Assembly (NCBI GenBank): GCA_947628345.1
Contig: CANQZM010000003.1
Location: 1 to 54,271 of the forward strand
Direction: 5' to 3'
From: an uncultured Bacilli bacterium
Lineage (GTDB): Bacteria > Bacillota_I > Bacilli_A > RF39 > UBA660
DNA: 54,271 nt
The position numbers were made by a program, and so were the translations under genes. Position 1 is the first letter of the stretch, and every line of letters begins with the position of its first letter. Below the pieces are notes generated by a model. That model did no database searches and was not told the DNA's origin. It worked only from the letters and a program-made list of their open reading frames with translations. Below, piece by piece: positions 30,669 through 40,464 of the stretch.

Positions 30669-31214
30669 ATGAGTGATGATTTAATATTAGAAATAGAAGA
30701 AAAAATGCAAAATGCTATAGATGCTTATGAACAAAGATTAAAAACAGTAAGGGCAGGGCGTGCTAATCCATCCAGTCTAGATGGTATTTCAGTTGACTAT
30801 TATGGAACGATGACACCTCTAAAACAATTAGCTACTATTTCAGTACCTGAGGCTACTCAACTATTAATTAAACCATTTGATAAAAGTTGTTTAAAGTCTA
30901 TTGAAAAAGCTATTTTTGAATCAAACTTAGGGTATACTCCTAATAATGATGGAGAAACCATTAGAATAGTTATACCAGCTTTAACTGAAGAAAGAAGAAA
31001 AGAATTAACTAAGCAAGTAAAAGCAATTTCAGAAGATGCTAAAGTTTCAATTAGAAATGCTAGACATGAAGGTATTGAAAAAGCTAAAAGATTAGAATTA
31101 CCAGAAGATGAACAAAAAAATATAGAGAAAAATATTCAAGATTTAGTTAATGACTATAACAAAAAAATAGAGACTATTTTAAAAGAAAAAGAACAAGAAT
31201 TATTAACGGTATAA
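30669..31214 (+). CDS. frr: ribosome recycling factor
   Basis: LKTVRAGRANPSSLDGISVDYYG; KSIEKAIFESNLGYTPNNDGETIRIVIPALTEERRKEL. Confidence 0.96.
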   Translation: MSDDLILEIEEKMQNAIDAYEQRLKTVRAGRANPSSLDGISVDYYGTMTPLKQLATISVPEATQLLIKPFDKSCLKSIEKAIFESNLGYTPNNDGETIRIVIPALTEERRKELTKQVKAISEDAKVSIRNARHEGIEKAKRLELPEDEQKNIEKNIQDLVNDYNKKIETILKEKEQELLTV

Positions 31215-31285
31215 ATTTATATTATTATTGACAAAATTAAGATACATATGTTATAATATTGCTCAAATTTAAAGGAGTGATAAAA

Positions 31286-31942
31286 ATGAAAATAAATATT
31301 AATCCGACAGCACTAAAAAAGGGTTTATTATTAACTGGTTTATCTTTAATGTGTACTTCAGTATCTGGATGTAGTAAAGAAAAACCGCAAGTCAATAATT
31401 CTATTAATTATACAGAATTAGCTAATGACATTATAATGTTATCATCAGCTGATACAATAAATGTATTAAATACTTATAACAGTACATTAAAAAGTACTAA
31501 GTTAAATATAGACGATCTAGAATGGTTATCGAGTTGTTGGAATGGTATAATATCATTAAAGCGTGATAACGAAACATATACTCAGGTTTCATATGATTCT
31601 TATAATATTTATACTGATTATGATAATTCTCAAACTTTAATCATTGATTCTTTTAATTCTATATTACCACATATTGATCAATTGACAGGAAAAAAAGTAG
31701 ATTCTTTATCGGGAAATCCAATTCCTTTAAGAAGTTTTATTTATGAAAATAACATACAACCTAAAGGTTATACTTTTCCAAAAACACGAGCTTGGAGTGA
31801 TAGTGATAAGGAAAGTATAATTAAGAAGTATGGAGAAGAAGTTTGGGAGGCTACAACAAATTTTGGTATTCCTATCAAAATGTATGATGTTAAAGACTTT
31901 TATACTAAAAAGGAAAAAAATTATGTAAAATGTTTGTTATAA
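31286..31942 (+). CDS. putative lipoprotein, unknown function
   Basis: Signal peptide with lipobox SVSGCSK; GGAGTG ribosome-binding site. Confidence 0.55.
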   Translation: MKININPTALKKGLLLTGLSLMCTSVSGCSKEKPQVNNSINYTELANDIIMLSSADTINVLNTYNSTLKSTKLNIDDLEWLSSCWNGIISLKRDNETYTQVSYDSYNIYTDYDNSQTLIIDSFNSILPHIDQLTGKKVDSLSGNPIPLRSFIYENNIQPKGYTFPKTRAWSDSDKESIIKKYGEEVWEATTNFGIPIKMYDVKDFYTKKEKNYVKCLL

Positions 31943-31974
31943 ATTTATCATAATGTTATAATATAGCTATCGAC

Positions 31975-32180
31975 AGTGATTAAGAAGTAGTAATAAATGA
32001 TTTATTTATAGAGAGATTGCATTTGGTGGAAGCAATTAATAATAGTTTATGAATTCGTCTTAGGAGTCCTTATTAATAGTAAGCGTATTTCTTGCGTTAA
32101 AAGATTTAAGCGTATAGTATTAACTATAAATTAAGGTGGTACCGCGAACATTTCGTCCTTATGATGAAATGTTTTTATTT
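31975..32180 (+). promoter_or_regulatory. T-box riboswitch, pheST leader
   Basis: AGAGAGATTGCATTTGGTGGAAGCAATT stem-I motif, GAATTC (candidate UUC specifier), T-box AAGGTGGTACCGCGAACATTTCGTCCTT and ATTTCGTCC…GATGAAATGTTTTTATTTT terminator. Confidence 0.92.
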
Positions 32181-32195
32181 TGAGGAGGAAAAATA

Positions 32196-33245
32196 ATGAA
32201 ATATGAACAAATAAACAAAGTAAAAGAAATGTTAGAACAAGATATTAAATCTATTTTTGATATCAAAGAATTGAATGATTTAAAAGTAAAATATTTAGGT
32301 AAAAAAGGTTTAATTAGTGAATTAAATCAGTTGATTCGTGATATTCCAAATGAAGATAGAAAAGACTTTGGTCAGGCAGTTAATGAAGTTAGATCTTTTT
32401 TTAATGATTTTTATGATACTAAAAAACAACAATTTGAAGAAGAAACTTTGAATAAAAAATTAGAAAGTGAAGCTATTGATATTTCATTGCCAGCTGCTAA
32501 AGTTACCCAAGGAGCTCCAAGTATATTAGAAAAGTTGATTGAGGAAGTAGAAGAAGTTTGTATGGCAATGGGTTATGACGTTGTAGATGGACCAGAAATC
32601 GAAGAAGATAAATATAATTTTGAAATGTTAAATATTCCAAAAGGACACCCTGCCCGTGATGCCCAAGATACTTTCTATGTTGAAGGTGAAGAGTTATTAT
32701 TACGTAGTCAAACGTCACCAGTTCAAGTACGTACAATGTTGGAAGGTAAAGGTGTTACTCCAATTAGAATGATTTGTCCTGGTAAAACTTATAGGAGAGA
32801 TGATGATGATGCTACTCATTCACATCAATTTATGCAAATAGAAGGATTATTAGTAGATAAAAATATTTCCTTATCCGATTTAAAAGGTACAATTGATATT
32901 ATTGTTAAAAAATTGTTTGGAGAAGATATTGAAACTAGATTTAGACCGAGCTACTATCAATTTACAGAACCATCTGTAGAAGTAGATATTAGTTGCTTTA
33001 ATTGTAAAGGCAAAGGGTGCAGTATTTGTAAAAAGACTGGTTGGATTACTGTTGCTGGTGCAGGAGTAGTTCATCCTAATGTGTTACGAATGAGCGGCTA
33101 TGATCCAAAAGAATGGAGTGGCTTTGCTTTTGGTTTTGGAGCTGAACGTCTTGCTATGCTTAAATATGATATTAATGATTTAAGAGTATTTTATAATACA
33201 GATTTAAGGGAAAGCAAAATTTTTGATAGAGAGGAGAGTCTATAA
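32196..33245 (+). CDS. pheS: phenylalanyl-tRNA synthetase alpha subunit
   Basis: GHPARDAQDTFY, LRSQTSPVQVRTM, FGFGAERLAMLKY. Confidence 0.97.
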   Translation: MKYEQINKVKEMLEQDIKSIFDIKELNDLKVKYLGKKGLISELNQLIRDIPNEDRKDFGQAVNEVRSFFNDFYDTKKQQFEEETLNKKLESEAIDISLPAAKVTQGAPSILEKLIEEVEEVCMAMGYDVVDGPEIEEDKYNFEMLNIPKGHPARDAQDTFYVEGEELLLRSQTSPVQVRTMLEGKGVTPIRMICPGKTYRRDDDDATHSHQFMQIEGLLVDKNISLSDLKGTIDIIVKKLFGEDIETRFRPSYYQFTEPSVEVDISCFNCKGKGCSICKKTGWITVAGAGVVHPNVLRMSGYDPKEWSGFAFGFGAERLAMLKYDINDLRVFYNTDLRESKIFDREESL

Positions 33246-35617
33246 TGATTAGTTTAGAATGGGTTAAAGATTATGTTAATATAGAAGATCAAGATCCACA
33301 GGAATTAGCCGTTAAAATTACTAAAGCAGGAATTAATGTTGAATCAGTAATTTCTCATAATATTGATAATTTAGTGATTGGCGAAATTGTGAAATGTGTA
33401 GATCATCCTGATAGTGACCACTTACATATTTGTTCAGTAAATATTGGAACAGATGGATTACAACAAATTGTTTGTGGAGCACCCAATGTCAGAGAAGGTT
33501 TGAAAGTAATAGTAGCCCTTCCTGGAGCTATCTTACCTGGTAATTTTGAAATAAAAACTAGTAAGATTAGGGGGATTGAATCTAATGGTATGATTTGTGC
33601 TTTATTTGAATTAGGAGTTGAAGAAGAAACTGAAGAAAATTATGCTAAAGGAATTCATGAACTAGATGATAATGCACCAATAGGTCAAAATCCATTAAGA
33701 TATTTAGGCTATGAAGATACCCTATATGAATTAGATGTCCATAAACACCGTAATAATGATTGTTATTATCATATTGGTTTTGCTTATGAAATTGCAGCCA
33801 TTTTAAATAGAAAAGTAACGTTACCAGAGGCTAACTATAATGAAATAGAAGATTCAATTAATAATCATTTTAATCTAAAAGTCGATACTGAAAAATGTCC
33901 ATTTTATCTAGCTAAGATGGTAACAGATGTAAAAATAGGTGAATCCCCTGAATTTATCAAGCGCAGATTAATCTCTGCTGGTATGAGGCCAATTAATAAT
34001 GTTGTTGATATTTCAAATTATGTTATGCTTGAATATGGACAACCTCTTCATTTTTTTGATAAAGATAAATTAGGTAATAATATTTTAGTCCGTAATGCTA
34101 AAGAAAATGAAGAAATTATAACTTTAGATGGTAAATGTAGACATTTAAAAGCTAATGATATTGTAATAACAGATGGTAAAAAGGCTGTGTGTATTGCTGG
34201 AATAATGGGTGGAGAAAATACCGAAGTGGATAATAACACTAAAACCATTTTAATTGAGAGTGCTATCTTTGATGCAGTTAATATTAGAAATACTGCTTCT
34301 AGATTGGATTTAAAAAGTGAGGCTTCTATTAGATATGGTAAGGGATTAAATTATGAATATACAAAGCTAGCAATTGATAGAGCGTGTTATTTACTTGAGA
34401 AATATGCCGATGCCAAAATTTTAAGTGATATGGTTACTTATGATAATATTGATAAAGCTGCTAAGGTTGTAAAATTTACTCCAGACGATGTTAATAAAAT
34501 TTTAGGTATTAAAATAAGTGCAGATGATATGAAAATAGAATTAGCTAGGCTAGATTTTGATTATAAGTTAAAAGATGATTTGTTTGAAGTTACTATTCCA
34601 TCAAGAAGACTTGATATTGATCCAAATGTAAACGATATAGCAGAAGAAATTGGTCGTCTTTATGGATATCATAATCTAGTATCTACTTTACCAAGAGTAC
34701 CAATTAGAAGAGGGCAATATATTGGTGATGTTAAATATCGTAAAAAAATATCTAAAAGATTACGCTCATTAGGCTTAAATGAAGTTAAGACCTATACGTT
34801 AGTATCAAAAGAATTAACTAAAGATTTTAGTTTTAATAATAAAGAAAATATTTTATTACCTAATCCAATGAGTAGTGATAAAGCTTATGTACGTACTAGT
34901 ATAATACCTTCTTTATTAAATGTTTATAATTACAATAAAAAAAGAAAAGTAAATGACATTTTAATCTATGAAATAAGTAAAACTTATGATAATAATTTTA
35001 AAGAAGAAAGTTTAATTTCAGGATTGTTATCAGGGACATATATTGGAAATGAATGGGCAACTTCAGTAAAAGTTGATTTCTATTTAGTAAAAGGAATTAT
35101 TGAAAACCTTCTTAATTATATTGGATTTAAAAATAGATATAGTTTTGAAATAGGGGATAATAATTCACTTCATCCTGGCATAAGTGCTAAAATTTTACTT
35201 GATAGAGAGCCAATTGGTTATCTAGGACGTATTCATCCTAAAATTTCTAAAGATGAAATATATGTATTTGAACTTTCCTTAAATGAACTTATGAGAAAAA
35301 TAAAACCACTTAAATTTAAACCAGCTAGTATTTATCCTGGTATTAAAAAAGATATGGCATTTATTGTTTCTAAAGATATTACTGCTGGTGAAATTATGGA
35401 AACAATTAAGAAAAACGGTGGACGCTTATTAGAAAGTATTTCTGTTTTTGATTTATATATGGGAGACAAAGTTAATAATAATGAAAAATCTATTGCATTT
35501 TCATTATACTTTGAAGATCCTAATAAAACCCTAAGTGATGACGAAGTAATGGTTATCTTTAATAAAATTATTGAAAAAGTTACTACTAGTTATAATGCCA
35601 AGTTAAGAGATAATTAA
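33245..35617 (+). CDS. pheT: phenylalanyl-tRNA synthetase beta subunit
   Basis: MISLEWVKDYVNIED, RBD-like N-terminus, C-terminal anticodon-binding-like domain. Confidence 0.97.
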   Translation: MISLEWVKDYVNIEDQDPQELAVKITKAGINVESVISHNIDNLVIGEIVKCVDHPDSDHLHICSVNIGTDGLQQIVCGAPNVREGLKVIVALPGAILPGNFEIKTSKIRGIESNGMICALFELGVEEETEENYAKGIHELDDNAPIGQNPLRYLGYEDTLYELDVHKHRNNDCYYHIGFAYEIAAILNRKVTLPEANYNEIEDSINNHFNLKVDTEKCPFYLAKMVTDVKIGESPEFIKRRLISAGMRPINNVVDISNYVMLEYGQPLHFFDKDKLGNNILVRNAKENEEIITLDGKCRHLKANDIVITDGKKAVCIAGIMGGENTEVDNNTKTILIESAIFDAVNIRNTASRLDLKSEASIRYGKGLNYEYTKLAIDRACYLLEKYADAKILSDMVTYDNIDKAAKVVKFTPDDVNKILGIKISADDMKIELARLDFDYKLKDDLFEVTIPSRRLDIDPNVNDIAEEIGRLYGYHNLVSTLPRVPIRRGQYIGDVKYRKKISKRLRSLGLNEVKTYTLVSKELTKDFSFNNKENILLPNPMSSDKAYVRTSIIPSLLNVYNYNKKRKVNDILIYEISKTYDNNFKEESLISGLLSGTYIGNEWATSVKVDFYLVKGIIENLLNYIGFKNRYSFEIGDNNSLHPGISAKILLDREPIGYLGRIHPKISKDEIYVFELSLNELMRKIKPLKFKPASIYPGIKKDMAFIVSKDITAGEIMETIKKNGGRLLESISVFDLYMGDKVNNNEKSIAFSLYFEDPNKTLSDDEVMVIFNKIIEKVTTSYNAKLRDN

Positions 35618-35652
35618 AACAAACGAAAAACGGATTTTATCCGTTTTCTTTT
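35618..35652. terminator. bidirectional terminator between convergent pheT and sspI
   Basis: GAAAAACGGATTTTATCCGTTTTCTTTT hairpin. Confidence 0.75.
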
Positions 35653-35864
35653 GTACCTTCAGCAACACGATTTTTGATAATTTCAAGCATTTCATTTTTT
35701 AATCTTTGATCAGCACCTTGCCAAACAATTTCAAAAAATACACCCATACCAGGTAGAGTTACTTCATCTTTAGATTCGATTGATTCATTAATAGCACTCT
35801 GTAAGCTATCATAATCATCACCTTTAAAATTATTAATTATATGATCTCTTATACTTATATTCAT
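35637..35864 (-). CDS. sspI: small acid-soluble spore protein SspI family
   Basis: MNISIRDHIINNFKGDDYDSLQSAINESIESKDEVTLPGMGVFFEIVWQGADQRLKNEMLEII matches the SspI pattern. Confidence 0.88.
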   Translation of the reverse strand: MNISIRDHIINNFKGDDYDSLQSAINESIESKDEVTLPGMGVFFEIVWQGADQRLKNEMLEIIKNRVAEGTKENG

Positions 35865-35982
35865 AATTTTCCTCCTACTTTTATATTGTTGTTATTTAAA
35901 AATTTTATACATAAAATTTTTGGTTACTTTATAATAAAAAAGTGATATAATATAGAAAATATTTTATTAGGAAGTAATTATT

Positions 35983-36837
35983 ATGAGTTTATGTTGGAAT
36001 CAATTTGAAAAAACTGAAACAGTTACCCAATATGAAGAAGAAAAACTTTTTGATAAAGTTTTTACTGAATGCAGTAAAAAAAATATCATTAATAAAGGCA
36101 AAAAAAATATGACTAAAAAACAAATATGCTTAAAGTATTTAAACTATTATCATATGACTAAAAATATTGATAATTTAAAAATTATTTTTGATATTTTAGA
36201 TAACTACAATTTTAATTTAGAATCAGAAATATATTATGCAATTAATACATTGGCTTATTTAAAAAATGTGAAACATAATAAAAAAATGATACAGAGACTT
36301 TTAAGTTCGCCAATTATAGATGATATTAGTTTTAATGATGGTATTTTTAATGTATCTAGTCAAAAATGTGGTGATTACAGTTTTGGTGTTGCTTCATATT
36401 TTTTAAAGGATAATAAAGATATCAATGATTATATAACAACAAATAAAAAAGAATTAGAAATGTGTTGTCATGATAATATAGAATTTTTGACAAAACAATA
36501 TCCAAATTTATATGCAGTAACTACTAAATCTTTATCCTTTTTTGCAAATTACCGATACTATCATTCTTATGCATATGATGATACTAATGATATAGTAATA
36601 GATTTATGTCTTAATGCTATTATGAATAGGGAAGATTATGAACGATTACAGCATCCTATAATTGTTTCACAAATACAAAATAAAGATATTGATACGGAAT
36701 TTGCAAATATTGAAAAATCATTTTATAATTTATCAGAGATAAATACTAGGCTTTTAATAATTGCTTTACACAAAGAATATATAGCTAGTAAATTAAATAA
36801 TTCTAATCAAAAAGTGTTAACTAAAGTAAATAATTGA
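35983..36837 (+). CDS. hypothetical protein
   Basis: ORF with ribosome-binding site; no family recognised. Confidence 0.55.
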   Translation: MSLCWNQFEKTETVTQYEEEKLFDKVFTECSKKNIINKGKKNMTKKQICLKYLNYYHMTKNIDNLKIIFDILDNYNFNLESEIYYAINTLAYLKNVKHNKKMIQRLLSSPIIDDISFNDGIFNVSSQKCGDYSFGVASYFLKDNKDINDYITTNKKELEMCCHDNIEFLTKQYPNLYAVTTKSLSFFANYRYYHSYAYDDTNDIVIDLCLNAIMNREDYERLQHPIIVSQIQNKDIDTEFANIEKSFYNLSEINTRLLIIALHKEYIASKLNNSNQKVLTKVNN

Positions 36838-36846
36838 TAAAAATTC

Positions 36847-36875
36847 TTGGATAAAATAAACCTATATGTTATAAT
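36847..36875 (+). promoter_or_regulatory. promoter of stand-alone ncRNA
   Basis: TTGGAT, 17 nt spacer, TATAAT. Confidence 0.7.
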
Positions 36876-36881
36876 TAAATT

Positions 36882-37062
36882 ACCTAAAAGATGCGATACT
36901 GGCAACTCATAAAACCCACTAAAGTAACGATACGGGAGTTCGGATCAGTTATCCGTGTTGAAGACCTATATTAATAGGGATCCTAAAGATAACGTATGGA
37001 CACCCACCTGTAAATGTGCAGGTTTTATCGTTTCGCTAAGACGCTCTTTTGGGCTTTTTTTA
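36882..37062 (+). ncRNA. stand-alone ~180 nt structured RNA, possible 6S RNA
   Basis: Own promoter; long closing stem CCTAAAAGATGCG/CGCTCTTTTGGG then T7; internal stems ATAAAACC/GGTTTTAT, ACCTG/CAGGT, CGGAT/ATCCG; close to tcdA (6S is often near there in Firmicutes). Confidence 0.6.
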
Positions 37063-37180
37063 TGCTATTGTACTTTTTAAAAAAACACTGCAAAATCAGT
37101 AATTTTATAATAATCTATCTTACTAAAAAATTGTTTTTTTCTAGCATATGTGTTATAATATCAGAACGGAGGGTGGTAAT

Positions 37181-38002
37181 ATGTTAGTAATGCCAATTTT
37201 AAATACTAATAGAAATGGTGTTTCTAAAATATTTTTTGTAGAAGTTGAACTAAAAAAGTCACAAAAAATTAAAGAGGGAACAGTTATAAAAGGAATTAAT
37301 GAAAGTGATGTTACTTTAAATGGTAATTCGTTCAATAATTCTTCATATGAAAATAAAAGTGTTCATCCTAATAGAACTGTTAATTTCCTAAGAGATTTTA
37401 ATTATCAGGCAAATAAGCGAGATTTTTTAGTCTCAACAAAACATTATAGTGATTCTGATAGCTATGATTTGTATAGTATTCCTATGCCTCCAAGGAAAAT
37501 AACAGCAGGATTGGATAACTTATATGGAAGTGTTATCCTTGATATCAAAAACAGAATTCCTGATATAGATCAAGGTAATTATTTATCTTTAAAGCAGCTA
37601 AATCTTGATAAACATATAACTACTGATAAAATGGATAAATTAAAATATTGTGTATCAATTGAAAAAGACAAAATCAAAAGAAATAATCTATTTCAACTAA
37701 ATAATGTTAGTGATTTATCTAAAACAGTAGATTTTATGAAATTGTTTAATTTTACAATAATTAAAAATGCTACTTTAACAGAAACAGAATTAACCCATTT
37801 GTTGGATGCTTTAAAAGCTATTAATACAAGTGATTTTAATAAATTATCACAAATTTATAATATTGCTAAAGATAATAAAGAAGTTTATTCCAAACTAACG
37901 AATATTAGTAAGGTTATAGATAATAAACCACTTAATTTAATTCAAAGTAGATCAAAATCAAAAGTATTGGTGAAAACAAATGACACAAACAAAGCAGCCT
38001 AA
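37181..38002 (+). CDS. hypothetical protein
   Basis: GGAGGGTGG ribosome-binding site before ATG 37181; own TATAAT at ~37152. Confidence 0.6.
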   Translation: MLVMPILNTNRNGVSKIFFVEVELKKSQKIKEGTVIKGINESDVTLNGNSFNNSSYENKSVHPNRTVNFLRDFNYQANKRDFLVSTKHYSDSDSYDLYSIPMPPRKITAGLDNLYGSVILDIKNRIPDIDQGNYLSLKQLNLDKHITTDKMDKLKYCVSIEKDKIKRNNLFQLNNVSDLSKTVDFMKLFNFTIIKNATLTETELTHLLDALKAINTSDFNKLSQIYNIAKDNKEVYSKLTNISKVIDNKPLNLIQSRSKSKVLVKTNDTNKAA

Positions 38003-38684
38003 TGAGTTTTCTAGATTGGAAAGTTTAATTGGAAAGAGTAATTTATCTAAAATAGAAAATACATATATTTTAGTTATAGGTCTAGGTGGGGTTGGTAGTT
38101 ATGCTGCTGAAGCATTAGTTAGAAGTGGTATTTTGAATATAATTATTGTTGACTATGATGTAGTTGATATTACTAATTTAAATAGACAAAATATTGCTCT
38201 TCATTCTACTATTGGTAAATACAAAGTGGATGTTTTAAAAGATAGACTTTTAGATATTAATCCTAATCTTAATATAAAAACTTATAGAACTTTTTTTGAT
38301 GATAATTGTAAAGATAAGATTTTAAGTAATAAAATTGATTTTATAGTTGATTGTTGTGATAGTGTTGATAGTAAAAAAATGTTAATTAAAGAAGCTTTAA
38401 TTAGGAAAATTGATATTATTTCTTCAATGGGAACAGCTAATAAATTAGATCCAACAAAATTAGAAATTGTTGACATAAGAAAAACATTTAATGATCCATT
38501 GGCTAAGAAAATCAGAAAATTTATAAACGATGAAAAAATTAAAGAAAAGGTAATGGTTTTATCATCTACTGAAGTTCCAGTTAAAAAAGGCAATATTTTA
38601 GGTTCAACAGCATTTGTACCTAGTAGTGCTGGGTTATTAATTGCTAGTTATGTTATAAATAAAATAATAAGTAATTCCAACTAG
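37980..38684 (+). CDS. tcdA: ThiF/E1-like tRNA threonylcarbamoyladenosine dehydratase
   Basis: VIGLGGVGSYAAEALVRSGI, DYDVVDITNLNRQ, DCCDSVDSK. Confidence 0.9.
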   Translation: MTQTKQPNEFSRLESLIGKSNLSKIENTYILVIGLGGVGSYAAEALVRSGILNIIIVDYDVVDITNLNRQNIALHSTIGKYKVDVLKDRLLDINPNLNIKTYRTFFDDNCKDKILSNKIDFIVDCCDSVDSKKMLIKEALIRKIDIISSMGTANKLDPTKLEIVDIRKTFNDPLAKKIRKFINDEKIKEKVMVLSSTEVPVKKGNILGSTAFVPSSAGLLIASYVINKIISNSN

Positions 38685-38699
38685 GAATTACTTTTTTAA
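38670..38699. terminator. terminator after tcdA
   Basis: AGTAATTCCaactaGGAATTACTTTTTT. Confidence 0.75.
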
Positions 38700-39001
38700 A
38701 TGTAGAAAATAGGTTTATTATCGTTTTCAATATTATTATTCATTGCACTAGTCGTATCAGTAGTGTTACTTGAATTAGAGGTAGTAGTATCTTTCATCGC
38801 ATCAGCTATTTTAAACATAGTTTTAGCATTATTAATAATTGGTTTAACTTGATATACTATTGGAATTGCTTGATTAATAATACCTAACGATTTTTGTGCA
38901 TTAGATAGTAAACTTCCCCAATTAATTCTTCTTAAAGCACCTGCTCCAAATAATCTACTAAATAATCCAGCTCTTTGATATAAGAAAGGATTGTTATACA
39001 T
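38696..39001 (-). CDS. YqfQ/VrrA-like protein (sporulation-associated family)
   Basis: Short N-terminus then WGSLLSNAQKSLGIINQAIPIVYQVKPIINNAKTMFKIADAMK, resembling the YqfQ core. Confidence 0.5.
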   Translation of the reverse strand: MYNNPFLYQRAGLFSRLFGAGALRRINWGSLLSNAQKSLGIINQAIPIVYQVKPIINNAKTMFKIADAMKDTTTSNSSNTTDTTSAMNNNIENDNKPIFYI

Positions 39002-39121
39002 ATGACGCCACCTCTATTACAATATATGTTAATGTACCTATTTTGTTCTAAAAATAAGTTGTGTATCTAAAAAATTATGTTATAATTAATACTAGATAGA
39101 ATAATTTGGGAGATGAGTTTA

Positions 39122-40456
39122 ATGGATTTATTTAAGAAAAAAAACAAACAATTTATACAAAAAGATCAAGCTCAAGCTACTGCAAATGCTACAACTCAGA
39201 GCAATTTTGAAGGTATAACCTCTAAAAATCATGTACAATCTAATAAACCCTTAATCCCTTATAGATATACAGTTTTAAATGCTTCTAATAAAAAAGAAAC
39301 AGGTATATTTGCAGCTGAAAATGAAAGTGACGTTAGAAATTTTTTAACAGCACAAGGTTATCAAATTTTAAAAGTAGAAGTTAAAAAATTTTATGATATT
39401 GAATTGGGTGGTAATGGTAAATTAAAAACATCTGCATTAGCCTTCTCACTTACTCAATTATCTACTTATATCAAAGCTGGAATTCCATTGGTGGATGCGG
39501 TTCGTATAATTGCTAGACAATCTAGAGATCCAGGTGAAAAAAAAGCATATAATAGATTAGTTTATGATTTATTAAAAGGTGAAAATTTATCAGATGCCAT
39601 GATGAAACAAGACAAGAAATTTCCAAAACTTTTAATTAACATGATAAAAACAGCAGAAATGACAGGTGATTTACCTACTATTTTGGATGATATGGCTGAT
39701 TATTATACTTCAATGGAGCAAACTAGAAAACAAATGATAAGTGCTATGACATATCCTGCTGTAGTATTGTGTTTGGCTATTGGTGTTTTGATATTTATGT
39801 TGATATACTTAGTACCACAGTTTGTTGATTTATTTGAAAGTCAAGAAGCTACTTTACCAGCAATAACAATAGCTATTATTAATATTAGTAACTTTTTTAA
39901 AAAGCATTTTATTTTAATAATAGGTGGTACACTTGGATTTATTTTGTTATTTAGATTTTTATATAAAAATATTATAGTTTTTAGAACTTTTATTCAAAAA
40001 ATATTGATGCATCTACCAGTTTTTGGAAATATTATCATTTACAATGAAATAGCTAATTTTACAAAAACTTTTGCATCTTTGCTAAATCATGGTGTTTTTA
40101 TTACTGACAGTATGGAAATTTTATATAAAATTACTAATAATGAAATATATAAAAGAATCATTCATAAAACCTTAGATAATTTGGGAAAAGGTGAATCTGT
40201 TTCAAAGGCATTTAAAGGCGAATGGGCTGTTCCTATTGTTGCCTATGAAATGATTGTAACAGGAGAAAATACAGGACAGTTAGGTCTTATGATGGACAAA
40301 GTTGCTGTGCATTTTCAAAGCCTTCACAAAAGTTTAATTAATCAAGTTAAAAGTTTAATTGAGCCATTTATGATTATAGTTTTAGCTGTTATAGTTGGAA
40401 TTATATTAGTATCTATAATTGTTCCAATGTTTGATCTATATGGCAAAATTCAATAG
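39122..40456 (+). CDS. pilC: type II secretion/type IV pilus assembly inner-membrane protein (GspF/PilC/ComGB family)
   Basis: Two repeated T2SSF domains (FSLTQLSTYIKAGIPLVDAVRII…; FTKTFASLLNHGVFITDSMEIL…). Confidence 0.88.
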   Translation: MDLFKKKNKQFIQKDQAQATANATTQSNFEGITSKNHVQSNKPLIPYRYTVLNASNKKETGIFAAENESDVRNFLTAQGYQILKVEVKKFYDIELGGNGKLKTSALAFSLTQLSTYIKAGIPLVDAVRIIARQSRDPGEKKAYNRLVYDLLKGENLSDAMMKQDKKFPKLLINMIKTAEMTGDLPTILDDMADYYTSMEQTRKQMISAMTYPAVVLCLAIGVLIFMLIYLVPQFVDLFESQEATLPAITIAIINISNFFKKHFILIIGGTLGFILLFRFLYKNIIVFRTFIQKILMHLPVFGNIIIYNEIANFTKTFASLLNHGVFITDSMEILYKITNNEIYKRIIHKTLDNLGKGESVSKAFKGEWAVPIVAYEMIVTGENTGQLGLMMDKVAVHFQSLHKSLINQVKSLIEPFMIIVLAVIVGIILVSIIVPMFDLYGKIQ

Positions 40457-40464
40457 GTGATAGT

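Noticed and set aside
38282-38593. 103 aa minus-strand ORF opposite tcdA
   Set aside because: Shadow ORF within a conserved ThiF-family gene.
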